Shown one piece after another: positions 10,562 to 21,914 of a stretch of 64,000 nt of DNA. The translations under genes were made by a program, and so were the position numbers. Each line of letters begins with the position of its first letter. The stretch's first letter is position 1. This DNA is from Glossina fuscipes (taxonomy: Eukaryota; Arthropoda; Insecta; Diptera; Glossinidae). The stretch covers positions 5,687,798-5,751,797 of the forward strand of contig NW_023998433.1 of assembly GCF_014805625.2 (NCBI RefSeq), written 5' to 3'. The notes below the pieces were generated by a model. That model saw nothing but the letters and a program-made list of their open reading frames with translations, made no database searches and was not told the DNA's origin.

Positions 10562-11290
10562 AAGATTTTAGGGATAAATTAGTGTACTGTTAGCGTTGAC
10601 GTAATAACCAGCTTATACTATTTACAAAATTTGAAGCCTACAAACCGAAATATAGTGATCGCAATGGCAAAATTATGCAATTCGATGGGATTTTTAGATC
10701 ATTTTACTACTAAAACTAATATTGCAAATCATATGGAAGAAGCGGATTGGGATCAACCGTTAATCAGCGAAGTTCCGAGTAATTTTCAATGTTTTTGAGA
10801 TGAATTGAGTATTTTAAGTGAAATCGGAAAATTAATAAAAGACGTTAACATTTTTGCAGATGCTAGTTCAATAGCTTTTCAAGCGATGGCATACATTCGA
10901 CATATAATAAGAGATGGTCAGATAACAACAGATTTGATATGTTCCAAAAATAGGGCAAGTTTAATGGAACAAGAGAGTAATGAAGTCATTCTTACAAAGT
11001 TGGAATTAATGCCAGAGTTGTTACAAGACTTAAAAAAGTTTTATTAAATTCATTAGATTTCAAAGTAAACTCTACTAACCTGTGGACAGATTCGTCAATA
11101 ACGTTAAGCTGGATATAGCTAAAGATAAGGTAAGCAGTGTAAACCATACATCAGAGCGAGACTAAGCGAAACTATTAATCTAACCAATATCTGCGACTGC
11201 AGACACTCGGATTGAAAACCTAATCAAGCAGATTTACTGACAAGAGGAATCGAAGCAAACAGATTAGTTAAATCCCAAGTATGAAAATAT
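10562..11290 (+). pseudogene. BEL/Pao pol, connection and RNase H region (broken)
   Basis: The polymerase resumes with KILGIN (10562-10579). It continues with MAKLCNSMGFLDHF, the equivalent of the family's LFDPLGFL segment, and EEADWDQPL at about 10735-10762. The RNase H core follows in the open frame 10805-11044, with FADASS at about 10852-10869 carrying the first catalytic Asp and LTKLELM near 10990-11010 matching the PRLEL motif. LWTDSSITLSWI lies at about 11080-11115, the conserved DS site. ADLLTRG-like sequence near 11228 recalls the family's NPADxxSRG. Stops separate these pieces. Confidence 0.75.
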
Positions 11291-11859
11291 GGGCCCTTGT
11301 GATTGAGCGAAAGCGAAATTAATCGGCCAGAACAAAAGTTTATTGAGAGCCTATTAAATTTATACCGCCAATCTAATTAAAAAAGCTCAATGGGTGAGTG
11401 CGTAGATGCAGCATGTCCCAAACTAAAATTCTTCTTTGGGACAAGACAAGTTAGGGTAGTACATTCCGTCAAATTATCTTAAACATTGTGATCTGTTGGT
11501 GAACACAACAAACAAACATGACACATATTAGACAGATAGCCGGACAGACGCACAAAATTATTCTTAATTGATCGATTATATATGTATAATGTATATGTGA
11601 CACTCTTCTTATTTTCATAGAATCAGTAGCCTCTTTGGTAAAATGCTTTTTATTATTTTTCTTCTTTTCTTTTAAATTTCCTCTTTTTTCATTATTTCAA
11701 GGAATATAAGTTGCAACAAAAAATAGTGTTACTTCGACTAGATGTGAATTTTGTTTTGTTAATGCGGCTTCAATCTATGACACACAAACATATCATCCGT
11801 TAACTTCAACTTGGGTAAAGTTGTCGGCGATGGAAGATAGGCTAATATTCATATAAGTC
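11291..11859. other. Spacer between two retrotransposon relics
   Basis: No gene is recognised. It may contain the lost 3' part of the BEL element and the 5' part (ORF1 and leader) of the following non-LTR element, both too decayed to read. There is pyrimidine-rich low complexity at 11640-11700. Confidence 0.35.
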
Positions 11860-11873
11860 ATGCTAATCTACAT

Positions 11874-12643
11874 TTGGCAACTAACTCGAAAATTTGTCAT
11901 TGTAATATTCAAAGCACAAAACCTGTGGTATACTCAGTAAAGTTCGACATTATTGCAATAACGGAGACTTGGCTAAAACTCGAGGTGCCGGATGTGGCGG
12001 TTGACATCCGGTTGACATCACCGGACACCGGCTTTCAACTGATCGAAATGATCGTCCTCAAGTACGTGGTGTGACAGTGGGGATCTACATTTTGCAAGAC
12101 ATTCAACATAGAATTATTTCAATAGGTTCATATTATGGAGAATGTGAAATAGTTTTTATTGGGGTAAATAGGAGCGAGATGGCGGCATTAGTGGTTGTTA
12201 TTTATTTACTAAGAGGCCGCGTCTTTGAATCGATGGTTGGTGATATTTTTGAGAGATACGATAACATAATTGTGGTCATTAAGAATGGCTTATATGATTA
12301 GGTTAAAGCGTTGATGATGCGATCGTTATGTAGTCGGTTAAATATCTCTCTACGACTTAATATGCTATCAACACATTTTCAGGTGTGTAATAATACAACA
12401 TCCTTTTTGGATAATTTTCTTATATTTGCTCAATCTACTTTGTGTCAATTTCAACATTCATTTTTATCGTCCCACCATGCATTTGTATGTGCTTCCATTG
12501 AATTGCCCTTAATTTCAAATAGAAACTCGACTTTATTGGATATTGGGATCACTCATTGGTGGATATTCGTGATGCAGCTCCTTGTGTACTTGAGGAAGTT
12601 TTCACCTCTTTTTATTATACTGTTACGGAAATCCCAAATCTAG
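11874..12643 (+). pseudogene. Endonuclease domain of the non-LTR element (broken)
   Basis: This domain nicks target DNA. It starts with KICHCNIQS (about 11891-11917), the usual first strand. FDIIAITETWLK follows at about 11945-11981 and carries the catalytic Glu in ITETW. The glycine-rich GGVAIYV-like motif is split by a frame change at about 12060-12090, after which the frame continues with the segment ending YDNIIVVIKNG, where a GDFN motif is expected. The third open piece (12311-12640) has a THFQ-like motif and HHAFVCASIELPL, near the expected catalytic His. Frameshifts, a stop and the lost GDFN make it inactive. Confidence 0.7.
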
Positions 12644-12703
12644 TTGATTCCAGCGAAGGCATTTTCTAAAATAATAAATTCCTTAAAGTCAAAAGAATTC
12701 AAA

Positions 12704-13072
12704 TGTACATTTGCGAGGCGTCATGCAGCTGCAGACCGATGAAAGCGATTAGCGGAAAAGCAGACAGGTAACAACAAAGTGCATATCCGCAGGCGCGTCA
12801 TGCAGCTGCTGGCCGATGAAAACTGTTACCAACAAAAGCAGGTTAACGAATTAAGAATCAAGTCATAAAATTTGGTACTAGTAATATGATGACAAAAATG
12901 TATATAAATAGAATATTTGTGAAAGACAGTAGAGTAGAAAAAGAATAGTTGAGTTACGCAGTCGAAAGTATTGCCAAAAATAATTTGTAAATAATCCCAC
13001 ATTTAAAGAAATATAATTGTAAATAAAAGAACTTTGAAGTGTATTTCTCTTGAATAAAATATCCGCGATCCA
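12704..13072. repeat. LTR-like insertion splitting the non-LTR element
   Basis: The endonuclease and linker regions of the non-LTR element are separated here by about 370 bp that match neither. The segment starts with TGTAC (12704) and contains a TATA-like tatataaata at about 12900. It also has AATAAA-type signals near 13022 and 13052, and ends near a CA (13072). These are features of a solo LTR. An internal direct repeat of about 30 bp (12715-12744 and 12790-12820) shares gcgtcatgcagctgc and ccgatgaaa. No target duplication was found, so the borders are uncertain. Confidence 0.4.
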
Positions 13073-13084
13073 GTGATACGGACT

Positions 13085-14569
13085 GTATCTTTTAAAAGCG
13101 AATTTCATAACAAAACTAATACCGTAAATTGCCTAAATCTCGTACTGAAAAATTTCATATCTAAAGTGGTTTCCCTAGTTCCCTTGTCTCGATTTAAAAT
13201 TAAATCAATGGAGTGGACAAAATCCCCAGATGTACTATATGCAAGATATCTTAGGGATACCGCATATAAAGCCTATGTAAACGACCCTACGACCTCAAGG
13301 GTATGTGGAATCAAATAAGATAATAACAATTTTTTAGATAATTTAAATTTAACTCTGATAATACATGTGAACATACGCCCTTTATGAGATCCATAACACA
13401 TTAATTTTGCATGCACACTGCGTTTAGTGCCATTAAATAAAACGCCTGTGTTGTTGATTGAATACCGTTAAAACTGAAAAACATAGTTTTTCCTTTAATA
13501 AGTAACCATACATCGTATCTTCCTTAAAAGCAGAAAACTGGAGATTCGCAAACGTTATTCCAATACTTAAGACTCGTGCTTCATACGATACCGAAAACCT
13601 AAGAACCATAAGCATCTTACCTATATTGTCGAAGGTATTTGAGCATGTTATAATACCTCAAATCTCGCGGCACTTTACACAGATTCACTTATTGAATGAT
13701 CGGGAAAAAGGGTATCGCCGAGGTTGCAGTACCTTATTTACGTTGCTAGAGGTTACTGAATCCATAAGCCGAGACTTGAATGAAAGCGAAATAAGCATTC
13801 AAGTATCATTGGATTTTTCAAAGGCTTTTGGTAGATTTGAATGCGGGAAGATGTTGCAAAGACTTAATGGTGAATTCACGTTTTCAAGTACATCGTGTTC
13901 GCTCATAATGTCATATTTTTCTGGTAGGAGACAATTTGTGTATTTTAAACGTCAGCGCTCACATATACGGCAGGTAAGATCGGGAGTGGCTCAAGGCTCT
14001 GTGCTTGGTCCGCTGTTATTTTTAATATAATTGAATAACTCCTCTATCGCTTTGGAGTCCTCGGGGTACGCTTTTGCAGATGATATTCAGTTTTGTTTCA
14101 TGGCACTCAGTCAAGGGATGCGTTAAAAGTGATTATTCATGACACTTTAGACCAGCTTGAACGTTGGATGAAATCAAATTCTATGCTGCTGAATATCTCG
14201 AAATCAAAAATTATGAGGTTTCGAACTACGCATCTCAGAGATATGAGAATTCAATTGAGAGGAAGTGAATTGGAATCTCTGAACAAATTAAAAATGTTGG
14301 ATGTTATTATTGACAGGAAATTTGACTGTTCACGCCGCATTGGCGATATCTGTTCAAGAATTTGTTTTACTTTTCGACGACTGCAACGCCTCAATACGTA
14401 TTTGCCCTATCATGTAAGATATAAGGTGGCCCATAGGCTGAAGATGGATGATCCAAGAATGATACACCGCAGTTTTTCAAGGAGTGCAGAAATATTTATT
14501 CCCTTGATAAACAGCTCAGTCTTTGGGAAATTGTTTCTGAACATAGTTATTCACTCGTCTACCCAATGA
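13085..14569 (+). pseudogene. Linker and reverse transcriptase of the non-LTR element (broken)
   Basis: The open frame to 13315 holds the linker, with ARYLRDTAYKAYVNDP typical of this position. The polymerase starts at about 13530 as WRFANVIPILK, then ISILPILSKVFEHVI and RRGCSTLFTLLEVTESI. LDFSKAF follows at about 13810 with the first catalytic Asp, then SYFSGRRQFVYF and SGVAQGSVLGPLLF at about 13980-14024. The second catalytic box, YAFADDIQF, lies at about 14068-14094 after an in-frame stop. A frame change leads to LERWMKSNSMLLNISKSKIM and the C-terminal region ending near 14566. Most catalytic residues survive, but several stops and frame changes disable the gene. Confidence 0.8.
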
Positions 14570-14575
14570 CCTACC

Positions 14576-14915
14576 ATCATTATCCTATTCTAGACGGGTG
14601 TACAAAAAAAAAGCTAATTGAAGAGAGACAATAGAACTTTGATCTAATTTTATTGTATCCATTGTTGACATTGATCCTTGGTGTGCATTTCTGGTTATTA
14701 AACCTTCTAGGTACAAAATGTTATAAATTAGAATTACTAACAAAACAATAGTGTTATAAGTGCTATTATCTATAATTCTAATTTGCTATACATAAAACAA
14801 AACATAATTATGCTTAGTTGAAATACATATTTTGGCCACAAAGGGCTTTTTACATTACAATGGTATAAAATAAAAGGAAAGTCAAAAACTATCACGCGAC
14901 ACTAAAGAAACTTTT
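14576..14915. other. AT-rich spacer, nothing seen
   Basis: No open frame, repeat or RNA gene is recognised. It probably holds the lost 3' end of the preceding non-LTR element. Confidence 0.4.
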
Positions 14916-14919
14916 TTAA

Positions 14920-15364
14920 TTGCTTCGGGTCAATGCACCTTATACAGGTTTAAGGCAATCAATGCGAAGTTTTGTTGGTATGTTTATCCCTGATTTCGAA
15001 TCCGATGAGCTAGTTGCCTCTCTTCTTCGTTACAATGATGGGCTCCTTTCATCTAATATTATTATAAAAATTAATTCAAATTACATTTCCTTCTCAAGAA
15101 ATATGACCTACCTCTACAAATATTATAAAACTCTTTACCTTTCACTACTGTGTCAATGCCCACTTGAAAAATCTACCAAGGCAAGATAAAAATTTTGAAC
15201 TTCTTACTGCAAAAACACACTCACATGGGATTCTCCCAATTAATTTTGAACAGTGTATACAGTTGCCATATGTAGAAACATTGTGTGAAAGAAAGAAAGT
15301 CGACAATTTTTATACATCGATATTCTTCAATGAAGAGCTTTTGTTTCGTACCGACTACTTATAA
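14920..15364 (+). pseudogene. Possible piggyBac-like transposase fragment
   Basis: The open frame ending at 15361 contains LCERKKVDNFYTSIFFNEELLFRTDYL-like sequence (about 15280-15360). It resembles the VDNFYTS-xxL-xxLL-xxxTYLxGT segment of piggyBac-family transposases, which contains one catalytic Asp. The overlapping upstream frame (14920-15186) includes MRSFVGMFI, which may correspond to the conserved N-terminal FIGLxIxMG segment, but this is weak. No TTAA-flanked ends were located. If correct, about two thirds of the gene is missing. Confidence 0.4.
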
Positions 15365-15583
15365 AATTCAATAGTATTGATATTAATTATTTTGAATACT
15401 TACTTGTGTTGAGTAGTTACTTGAAAAATCAATCAATCAATTTAAAACGTTTAAGAGTTAGGTTAAGTTTGTTTTACTGACGAGCTTGATTTCGAAAGCA
15501 GTCGTGAAATATAGTTCAATAGGCCGCCAAGAAAATTCATTAACAGCTTAAGGCCTAATACTCATGACAATTTAAATATTGTT

Positions 15584-15640
15584 TATCAATAAAATTTCAT
15601 AAATCATTATATTGTTATTATCAATAAAATTTCATAAATC
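15584..15640 (+). repeat. 22-bp direct repeat, 35-bp period
   Basis: The 22-bp sequence beginning tatcaataaaatttcataaa occurs at 15584-15605 and again at 15619-15640 without a mismatch. It has no assigned function. Confidence 0.9.
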
Positions 15641-17722
15641 CCTACGACTTTTAATAATCTACAAAATTCTTCAGTTATTTTTACTTACTTACTTGCTTAT
15701 TTAGTATGACGTCAGAGGACCTCTTCTCTAATTGTAAACATTTTTGAACTTTTTAAAAATTCTCCTGCTTTCGAACGAATGCTTGGCTGTTACCTTCATA
15801 TAGTAATACAAATTTTCCAATCATGATTTCTATTTAAGCATATTTCATCAACATAACCCATATAATGCGCAACCCGACGCCATAGTTATCAATTAGTACG
15901 TTCAAAAAACAGGTGGTATATTGACTAAACAATATGCTAGCACTGATGTATGTAGAACTGATGTATCACGTATATAAACTTTCCTTTTTAAATATATTGT
16001 TTTTTGTTTAACTCTACTCTAATTAAACTTCTACTAGGTTTTTTAATAAATTTTTGCTCAAATCGTTTGCCAAAAAATTTGATTTTTCATGTACAAAAAA
16101 AAAAAACAAACTTTCACTTTTTTTCCTATTACTTTGTCAAATAAGAAGACAAAGAAGAAAAAAATTTCATATTAAAAATCTATAAATTCACACTAAATAA
16201 CCGTTCAACGCCTTGGGCATGCATACAGAATTAGATATTCACACACAGCCAGGCAAGAAAATACAACAAAGTGTTGGTGTTTTACACCAACAATGTATGA
16301 ATTGACTGAAAGAAGCAAAAAAATTACAAAATTGAAAAAAAAAGAAAAAATCTAAATAAAAATAAAAAAGCAACCATGTAACAAGTGTTGTTAGATGTTT
16401 TCACATTTTCGCATAAAAACACATTTTTTTTAACTAAAATGTAAAAAGGCAACAACAAATTCCATCTACACGAAGTTCGATAGCATTGGCTCCTCTGGCA
16501 CAATGGTTGCTTTTATATATATTAAACACTATATATTGTTATAATAGTAAACACGAATGTAAATGTGTGTGTATATCAACATAGATATGTGTGTATGTAT
16601 GTATACATATAGATGTAATTCAGTAAAGATTTTAAGTTATAAATGTATGTGTCAGCGTTATGTGTGTTATAAACTTTTCATTTTCTGGAAAACGTTAGAG
16701 AAATTTGAAAGTATGTAGTGTCGCTATTGTTGATGTGTTGTGTCTGTGTTGTTATTTTTTTTTTTTTTTTATGAAATTTATAGCTCGAACAACACGTGTT
16801 GAAAATTGCTAAAACATTATTGACATTTTATACTTACGAAGAAACATTAAAATCATTGTATGAATGTTGTTTTTGTTATTTCCACTTGCAAAATAACGAA
16901 TTTTAGTGCATGGATATTTTATATCATTTATTGTTGTTTTAGTTTTTCTCTTTTCGTAAATATTAAGTGAAAACCCGTAAAAATAATGCTAGGCCATAAA
17001 GCGTAACAGTTTCTAATGGGGCGACCTGTCGACCCTTTTCCTTTTCGTTGTAATCTCTTATGAATATTAATTTTTTCCTTTCGTCCTTACGAGATTTTAA
17101 TCTTTATTTGTTTGTTGATTACTTTAGTTATACTCGTATTATTGAATTGTATTCTAATGAAAGTATGCTTTTGGCATATAATTACATATTCCCTTCATGG
17201 TGTTCTTTCTATGTTGGTTTTGATTTTTTATTTTTGTTAAATTCTTGACATTTCTTCCAAGATAACAAAAAATAAATAAAGAAAAAAATAGTTTAATATG
17301 CTTACCGGATGGTAAGGAAGTCTCGTCGTTTGATTTTTCAGATGTTTTCATTTTTATTTAATTTTTCATCTTAGGTCTATTACTAAGTCTAAAATTTCGT
17401 GACAGATAATTATTTTATATACATGTCATAACTGTTATTATGTTTTTTGATGTGCTAGTGATATCTGTATTTGTGTCGGAAGATATGTCTCTTAAGAAGT
17501 TCTTTTATTTATTTATGTAAATATAGATTTTTTCACTGAATTTTGTGTCGATCTTTAAAAACATACTTATACACTTAGTAATTAAACATTCCATTTCGTA
17601 ACGCGATGGAAGTCGATGGAAGTTACGATGGAAATATGTGTATGATCGTAAGAAGGGTATAGGCCAAAGAAACTTTACGAAACTATGCAAACTAGGGAGG
17701 CAGATTTCGGATTTCTCCTAAA

Positions 17723-17760
17723 TAATATATATATATATATCTATATGTACATATATATTA
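17723..17760. repeat. AT dinucleotide tract
   Basis: Microsatellite of alternating A and T with a short interruption (ctatatgtac). Confidence 0.9.
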
Positions 17761-18860
17761 GTAAAGCGCGAATCAGTTTAGCTAGATTTGTGAGTTAAAA
17801 CATTTATGTAGAAGAACAAGATGGTCTCAAGTCCATTCTAGTCATTCTGATTTGGTTTTACGTCAATACCCGGTTAAATCGATTGACAACACCAAACACG
17901 AAAAATGTTCGCTTAATATATTTAATTTGCACATTTCATATTCCGTCTTAATAAGTTTTCGTAATATCTCGCAGTCAATTATTGACAATAAATCATAGGA
18001 TAGGTAGTAATAGAAGTTTGGCCTAAGTTGAATATAATTGTTTTTCCAAGGTATTACGTTGTCATCTCTTCTGTTCGCACCGAAAGCTTGTAAGCAACAG
18101 AAATTTTAACTTCTAAATATGCCTTTTTAGATATTTGAATCTACTTTTCTAACTTGCATCGTAAGGCAGGAGATTATTTCGTCTTTTCCTATCTAACTAT
18201 ACTCCGGAAATCTCATTATATATACCCACATGTTTGTGGAACGAGTCATACTGTGACTTTCTATTACTTACAAAAATCATGCAATGTTATTGTTTTTGTT
18301 TACGTATTACTTATATGTCTAAAGAAGCTTTATATGCAAACCAAAATCACTATGCATAAGCTATATATTCTTTGGAAATGTAATATGAAAAACTGCATAT
18401 ATATAAACTCAAAACTCTGATGAGACTCTGATTTGAGTCTCATCGGCACATCGGGTTAACTGGTGTAAAATATGCAGGTCGCGCAATTACGCTTGATTGA
18501 ACTTGAGACGTCGTGAACTTTAAACGTCGTTATGAAAACTATATCTTTGTATGGTACAAAGTTTTAATGCTCAATAATTCATAATTATATAATACTTCAC
18601 TTTAGTCACCATTTTTTTTCCTTTCTTTTTTTATTAAAGTTATAACTTAGAAAGTGACAATGATATGATTTGCAATCACTCATTTACATGTTATTTGTTC
18701 ACCTAATAAACAGCTATTATGCTTTCGTTTATATCGTTTGATCTTTGCTGCGTAGGTGATAATTTAAATAAACAAAATGAATAATGAATAAGCAAATAAT
18801 AGTTCACCTCACCGAATCTGGATTATGTTGATAGGGCCCTGACTTGGACCCTTCCCTATA

Positions 18861-19080
18861 TAAGGTTTCTGATGGAAAATAAATTTTTATATGCCAAAGA
18901 GGGGTAGCTTTTAATAACTTTTTATGGTAATTTTCCCTCAGTAATAATTTGACAAAATGGCTTACTTTTTTCAATCTCCCTTAGAAAGGTTCTCATGGAT
19001 AGTAAAACTTTTGGCAAATAGGTTTCATTTTTAATATTTTATGATGAAAGTTGATCCATAGTAGCAATTTGATAAAAAAA
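18861..19080 (+). repeat. Imperfect tandem duplication, about 124-bp period
   Basis: Two diverged units start at about 18861 and 18985. They share in the same order GGTTTCT/GGTTCTC, ATGGA, TTTTAATA, a CAGTA/CATAGTA block and AATTTGACAAAA/AATTTGATAAAA. A much weaker third trace (agggatagcttttggtatatta) lies near 19256. This may be a decayed satellite or a local duplication in non-coding DNA. Confidence 0.65.
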
Positions 19081-21557
19081 TCAACCATAGGAAATTTGGA
19101 CCGCATATGTCTATGGCGCTCTATATACGTATTTTTTTTATCACGAAAATAGGTAAATAATTTTGAAGTTTGAACTTTCGATCATATTAGTTGACGTCTT
19201 GTGTAACTTTCAATATTGTAGTTTTCAGGAGAAGTAGTGCTTTACATGAAAATAAGGGATAGCTTTTGGTATATTACCACGAAAATGAATGAATAACTGT
19301 ATTAGCTGAAGTAGGGTAGGGTATTTAATGGTGAAGCTTGACTGACTGATTATAATGCATTTAATTGATTTAATTGTGAACACGTCAACGTTCTTAAATT
19401 CATCTTCTGTTGGTTAAATTGTTAGCGTCACCGTGTTGAAGATATTAATTCTTAATTTTTTTTTCTATTTCTAGTTCGAGAGAATGATTTTTGAAGAATT
19501 AGCTTTATTTTCATATTGAACTAAAACTATGAACTCACGACATTTAAGTTAAAATTTATTTTCTCATTTTAAATCGGCTGTTGGGAGAATTCCAATAGCA
19601 AAGAAAGCACAAACAAAGCTGTGGACGGTTTTAACTAAATGGGCTTTTATCACAAAAATAATATGATAACGTGTTCGTTACAAAGGACAGACATTTGTTT
19701 CAATAGATGTAAAGAGATATTAAGAAATAAAGAAATGCTTGCTTTTACGTTTTAAGTTATATATGTATATATGTAGTATCAAATTCTGAAACGATTTAAA
19801 CATATTTCTTTGTCCGTCTGTCCGCCTTTATAATATCTGTTATAAACAAAACTTCAAATGTGGCGGAGAAATTGGAAATTCTTTCAGTGTTTAATGTGGG
19901 CCAAATTGGTCGAAGGATACGCCTACAGTACTATGTACACCAAGAACACCTCTGCTTCTCGCAAAGAAAAAAAAAAAGAGTTTTTGTGCAAGAAAAACTG
20001 TGGAAAAACTTGACTATGGCTAACCAATATTAGAATATATCAAAATTTAATTTCATACCTAATGTCTTTATAACCCGCGGAAGCAAACTTCAAAAATGCT
20101 ATAAAGCATATGGATGCTTGGCCATTTTCTAATTCTGAATGCACCTAAGCACGTCCGCCTGCCCAACTATTTAGTATCAATGGCAAACATTCTCTCGTTC
20201 GCAAAAATGAATATATCGCGTACAAGTTTACAAAGGAATCTGAATGCCCAAACGCCCATACAACAAAAACAGCGAGCACATTTATTTTCTATGTTTATTG
20301 CTCGTCAGTCATACTGTATAACACATACGTCACATAAATTTCCACTTTTATTCTGATATTAGAAAAAGTTAGCCCCGTCCACCCAATATTATAGAGTACA
20401 AACATTTCGTTTTTTCCCCTACTTTTAGTCTTTTTTAGGATAGCGGTGATGGGTATAAAACATTTGGTCAGGACAGAATGTAATCTTGCTTGTTTAAATT
20501 TCTTCCGATTATTTACTCTTGTAAGTCTTTCCTTAACGTAAAGACTTGATTATTGCTAGAGAGAGATATCTCTTTTCAACCTAACACATTACTTTAAAAG
20601 TTTTTCAGTTATTAAATAAATAAATCAATAAAATGAAATCAAATCTTTAATTTAAAAAAAATATATACACTTTTTACATGATTTCTTACTTTGTGGAAAT
20701 GAATTTTGTTGAAACGAATGCATTAAAATTTTACGGTTCCATTCGGAACATTTAATTTGTCTGACTCATTGCTGACAAGAGTATTGAGCATTGCGAATCG
20801 AATATCTTTATATTTATAAGCGTAATAAACAAAAACTGAAATTCAATTAAAGTGCAATTAAACAACGTTAAACACTATTTAATAAGATCATAAAATTGCG
20901 TACAATCAAGATAACTAAAAACTTCAGTACACTGAAAAGGAAATTTGTAATAAAAACTTACACACTCCGGCCATATATAACACATAAAAAACATGTTGTA
21001 TAAAGAAAGCCTGTGGCGTGGAAAGTTCTCTAATTATTAATCTTGACGTGGGTAACTAAACCGAACTGAAGAATTTGGTTAAAAAAAATTCCCATACTTT
21101 CAAGCAAATGACTTAGATTCTTAGTTTTCCTATAGGACACTATGGTAAAGCATTCCTTACATTAAATTCTATATTCTGTTCTGTAAGAAGAATGATGGTA
21201 GCCACTTGGTCACTTAATGTGAATTGCCATTTCCAAATTCTTCACTTTCAAAGATAAGTTCTTCCTAAAATTAATTGTTTTTATATTCATTGTGCATATC
21301 CCAGGTATGCGTTTGTTTTCTATGGTTTGCATCTTAAATTTAATTTGACGAATTTTGATTTAATAAAGCCAAAAATCAAAGTATGGTGGGGAGGAAAAAA
21401 GTAAAAAATGTAAACCAATATTAACAATGTAATGAAAAAATCTTTAAGCAAGTGATGCTAAAAATTTCATTATTTAACTTGACATTTTTGTTAAACTGTA
21501 GACTATAAGTACAATCAGATTTTCCCGATTAATTTAATTTTAATTTAATACATATGT
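19081..21557. other. AT-rich non-coding DNA
   Basis: No gene is recognised. A gtccgtctgtccgcc motif at about 19811-19827 is of the type often seen in decayed fly repeats, and a similar one occurs near 61957-61990. The open frame at 20114-20353 has no family resemblance and is probably chance. Confidence 0.45.
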
Positions 21558-21797
21558 TTGTATATATGCCACCATGAAATAACACGGTTCACCAATACAC
21601 TTTTTCCCATGACTTCTTTTTCTGACACCAATCCCAAATCAAATTTTTTTCCAAATTCTTATTTTGGAAGTGTTTCAGAGAAACTTATGTATACAGCAAA
21701 AGTCGAAGCTAAATTTCAGCTGGTAGCTGATTTAATTCGCGAGGGCTTCAAATACTCTATATTACACGGAGATTTTATTCTAGTCCAAATCCAATAA
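21558..21797 (+). other. Unrecognised 79-codon open frame
   Basis: Compared with the many low-complexity frames nearby, this one has a balanced composition. It ends in an amphipathic stretch (KVEAKFQLVADLIREGFKY). About 30 bp downstream, another frame (about 21830-21910) reads LPKLGYQELSKQLEKRKKRYQQALY before a stop. The two pieces could be remains of one protein separated by a frameshift. I recognise no domain. Host pseudogene, transposon scrap and chance all remain possible. Confidence 0.2.
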
Positions 21798-21914
21798 AAA
21801 ATTTTCATTCTTTAATTTTAATTTTGACAGTGTTTTACCAAAACTAGGATATCAAGAATTATCTAAGCAACTTGAAAAACGAAAAAAACGCTACCAACAG
21901 GCTTTATACTAACA

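Larger units (their letters stand above)
7177..11290 (+). mobile_element. Decayed BEL/Pao LTR retrotransposon
   Basis: The internal order is that of BEL/Pao elements: 5' LTR, primer-binding site, gag with three Cys/His knuckles, protease-like stretch, reverse transcriptase, RNase H, then the start of the integrase-side region. Each can be traced in order on the plus strand, with many stops and frame changes between them. A mariner fragment sits in the middle of pol (about 10170-10555). Sequence similarity to pol fades after about 11290; no integrase core, envelope or 3' LTR is recognised, so the 3' part is lost or too decayed. Flanking duplications could not be tested. Confidence 0.8.
11860..14575 (+). 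mobile_element. Non-LTR retrotransposon relic with endonuclease and RT
   Basis: Traces of ORF2 of an I/Jockey-group element run along the plus strand: apurinic-type endonuclease, linker, reverse transcriptase and thumb. An LTR-like segment of about 370 bp interrupts it between endonuclease and linker. No ORF1, poly(A) tail or target duplication was found. It is not the same family as copies A and B: its RT box reads YAFADDIQF and its LDFSKAF motif differs. It resembles the relic at 49.2-50.06 kb. Confidence 0.78.
15365..18861. other. AT-rich non-coding DNA
   Basis: No gene or recognised transposon. There are A/T homopolymers (16088-16107, 16746-16770), a gt/at-rich patch at 16560-16620, and a (TA)n tract at 17723-17760. 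Short open frames here show only low-complexity peptides. Confidence 0.5.

Noticed and set aside
15584..15640. CRISPR-like or regulatory direct repeats
   Set aside because: Only two copies of an AT-rich 22-mer; no array. No CRISPR-like array was seen anywhere, as expected for insect DNA.
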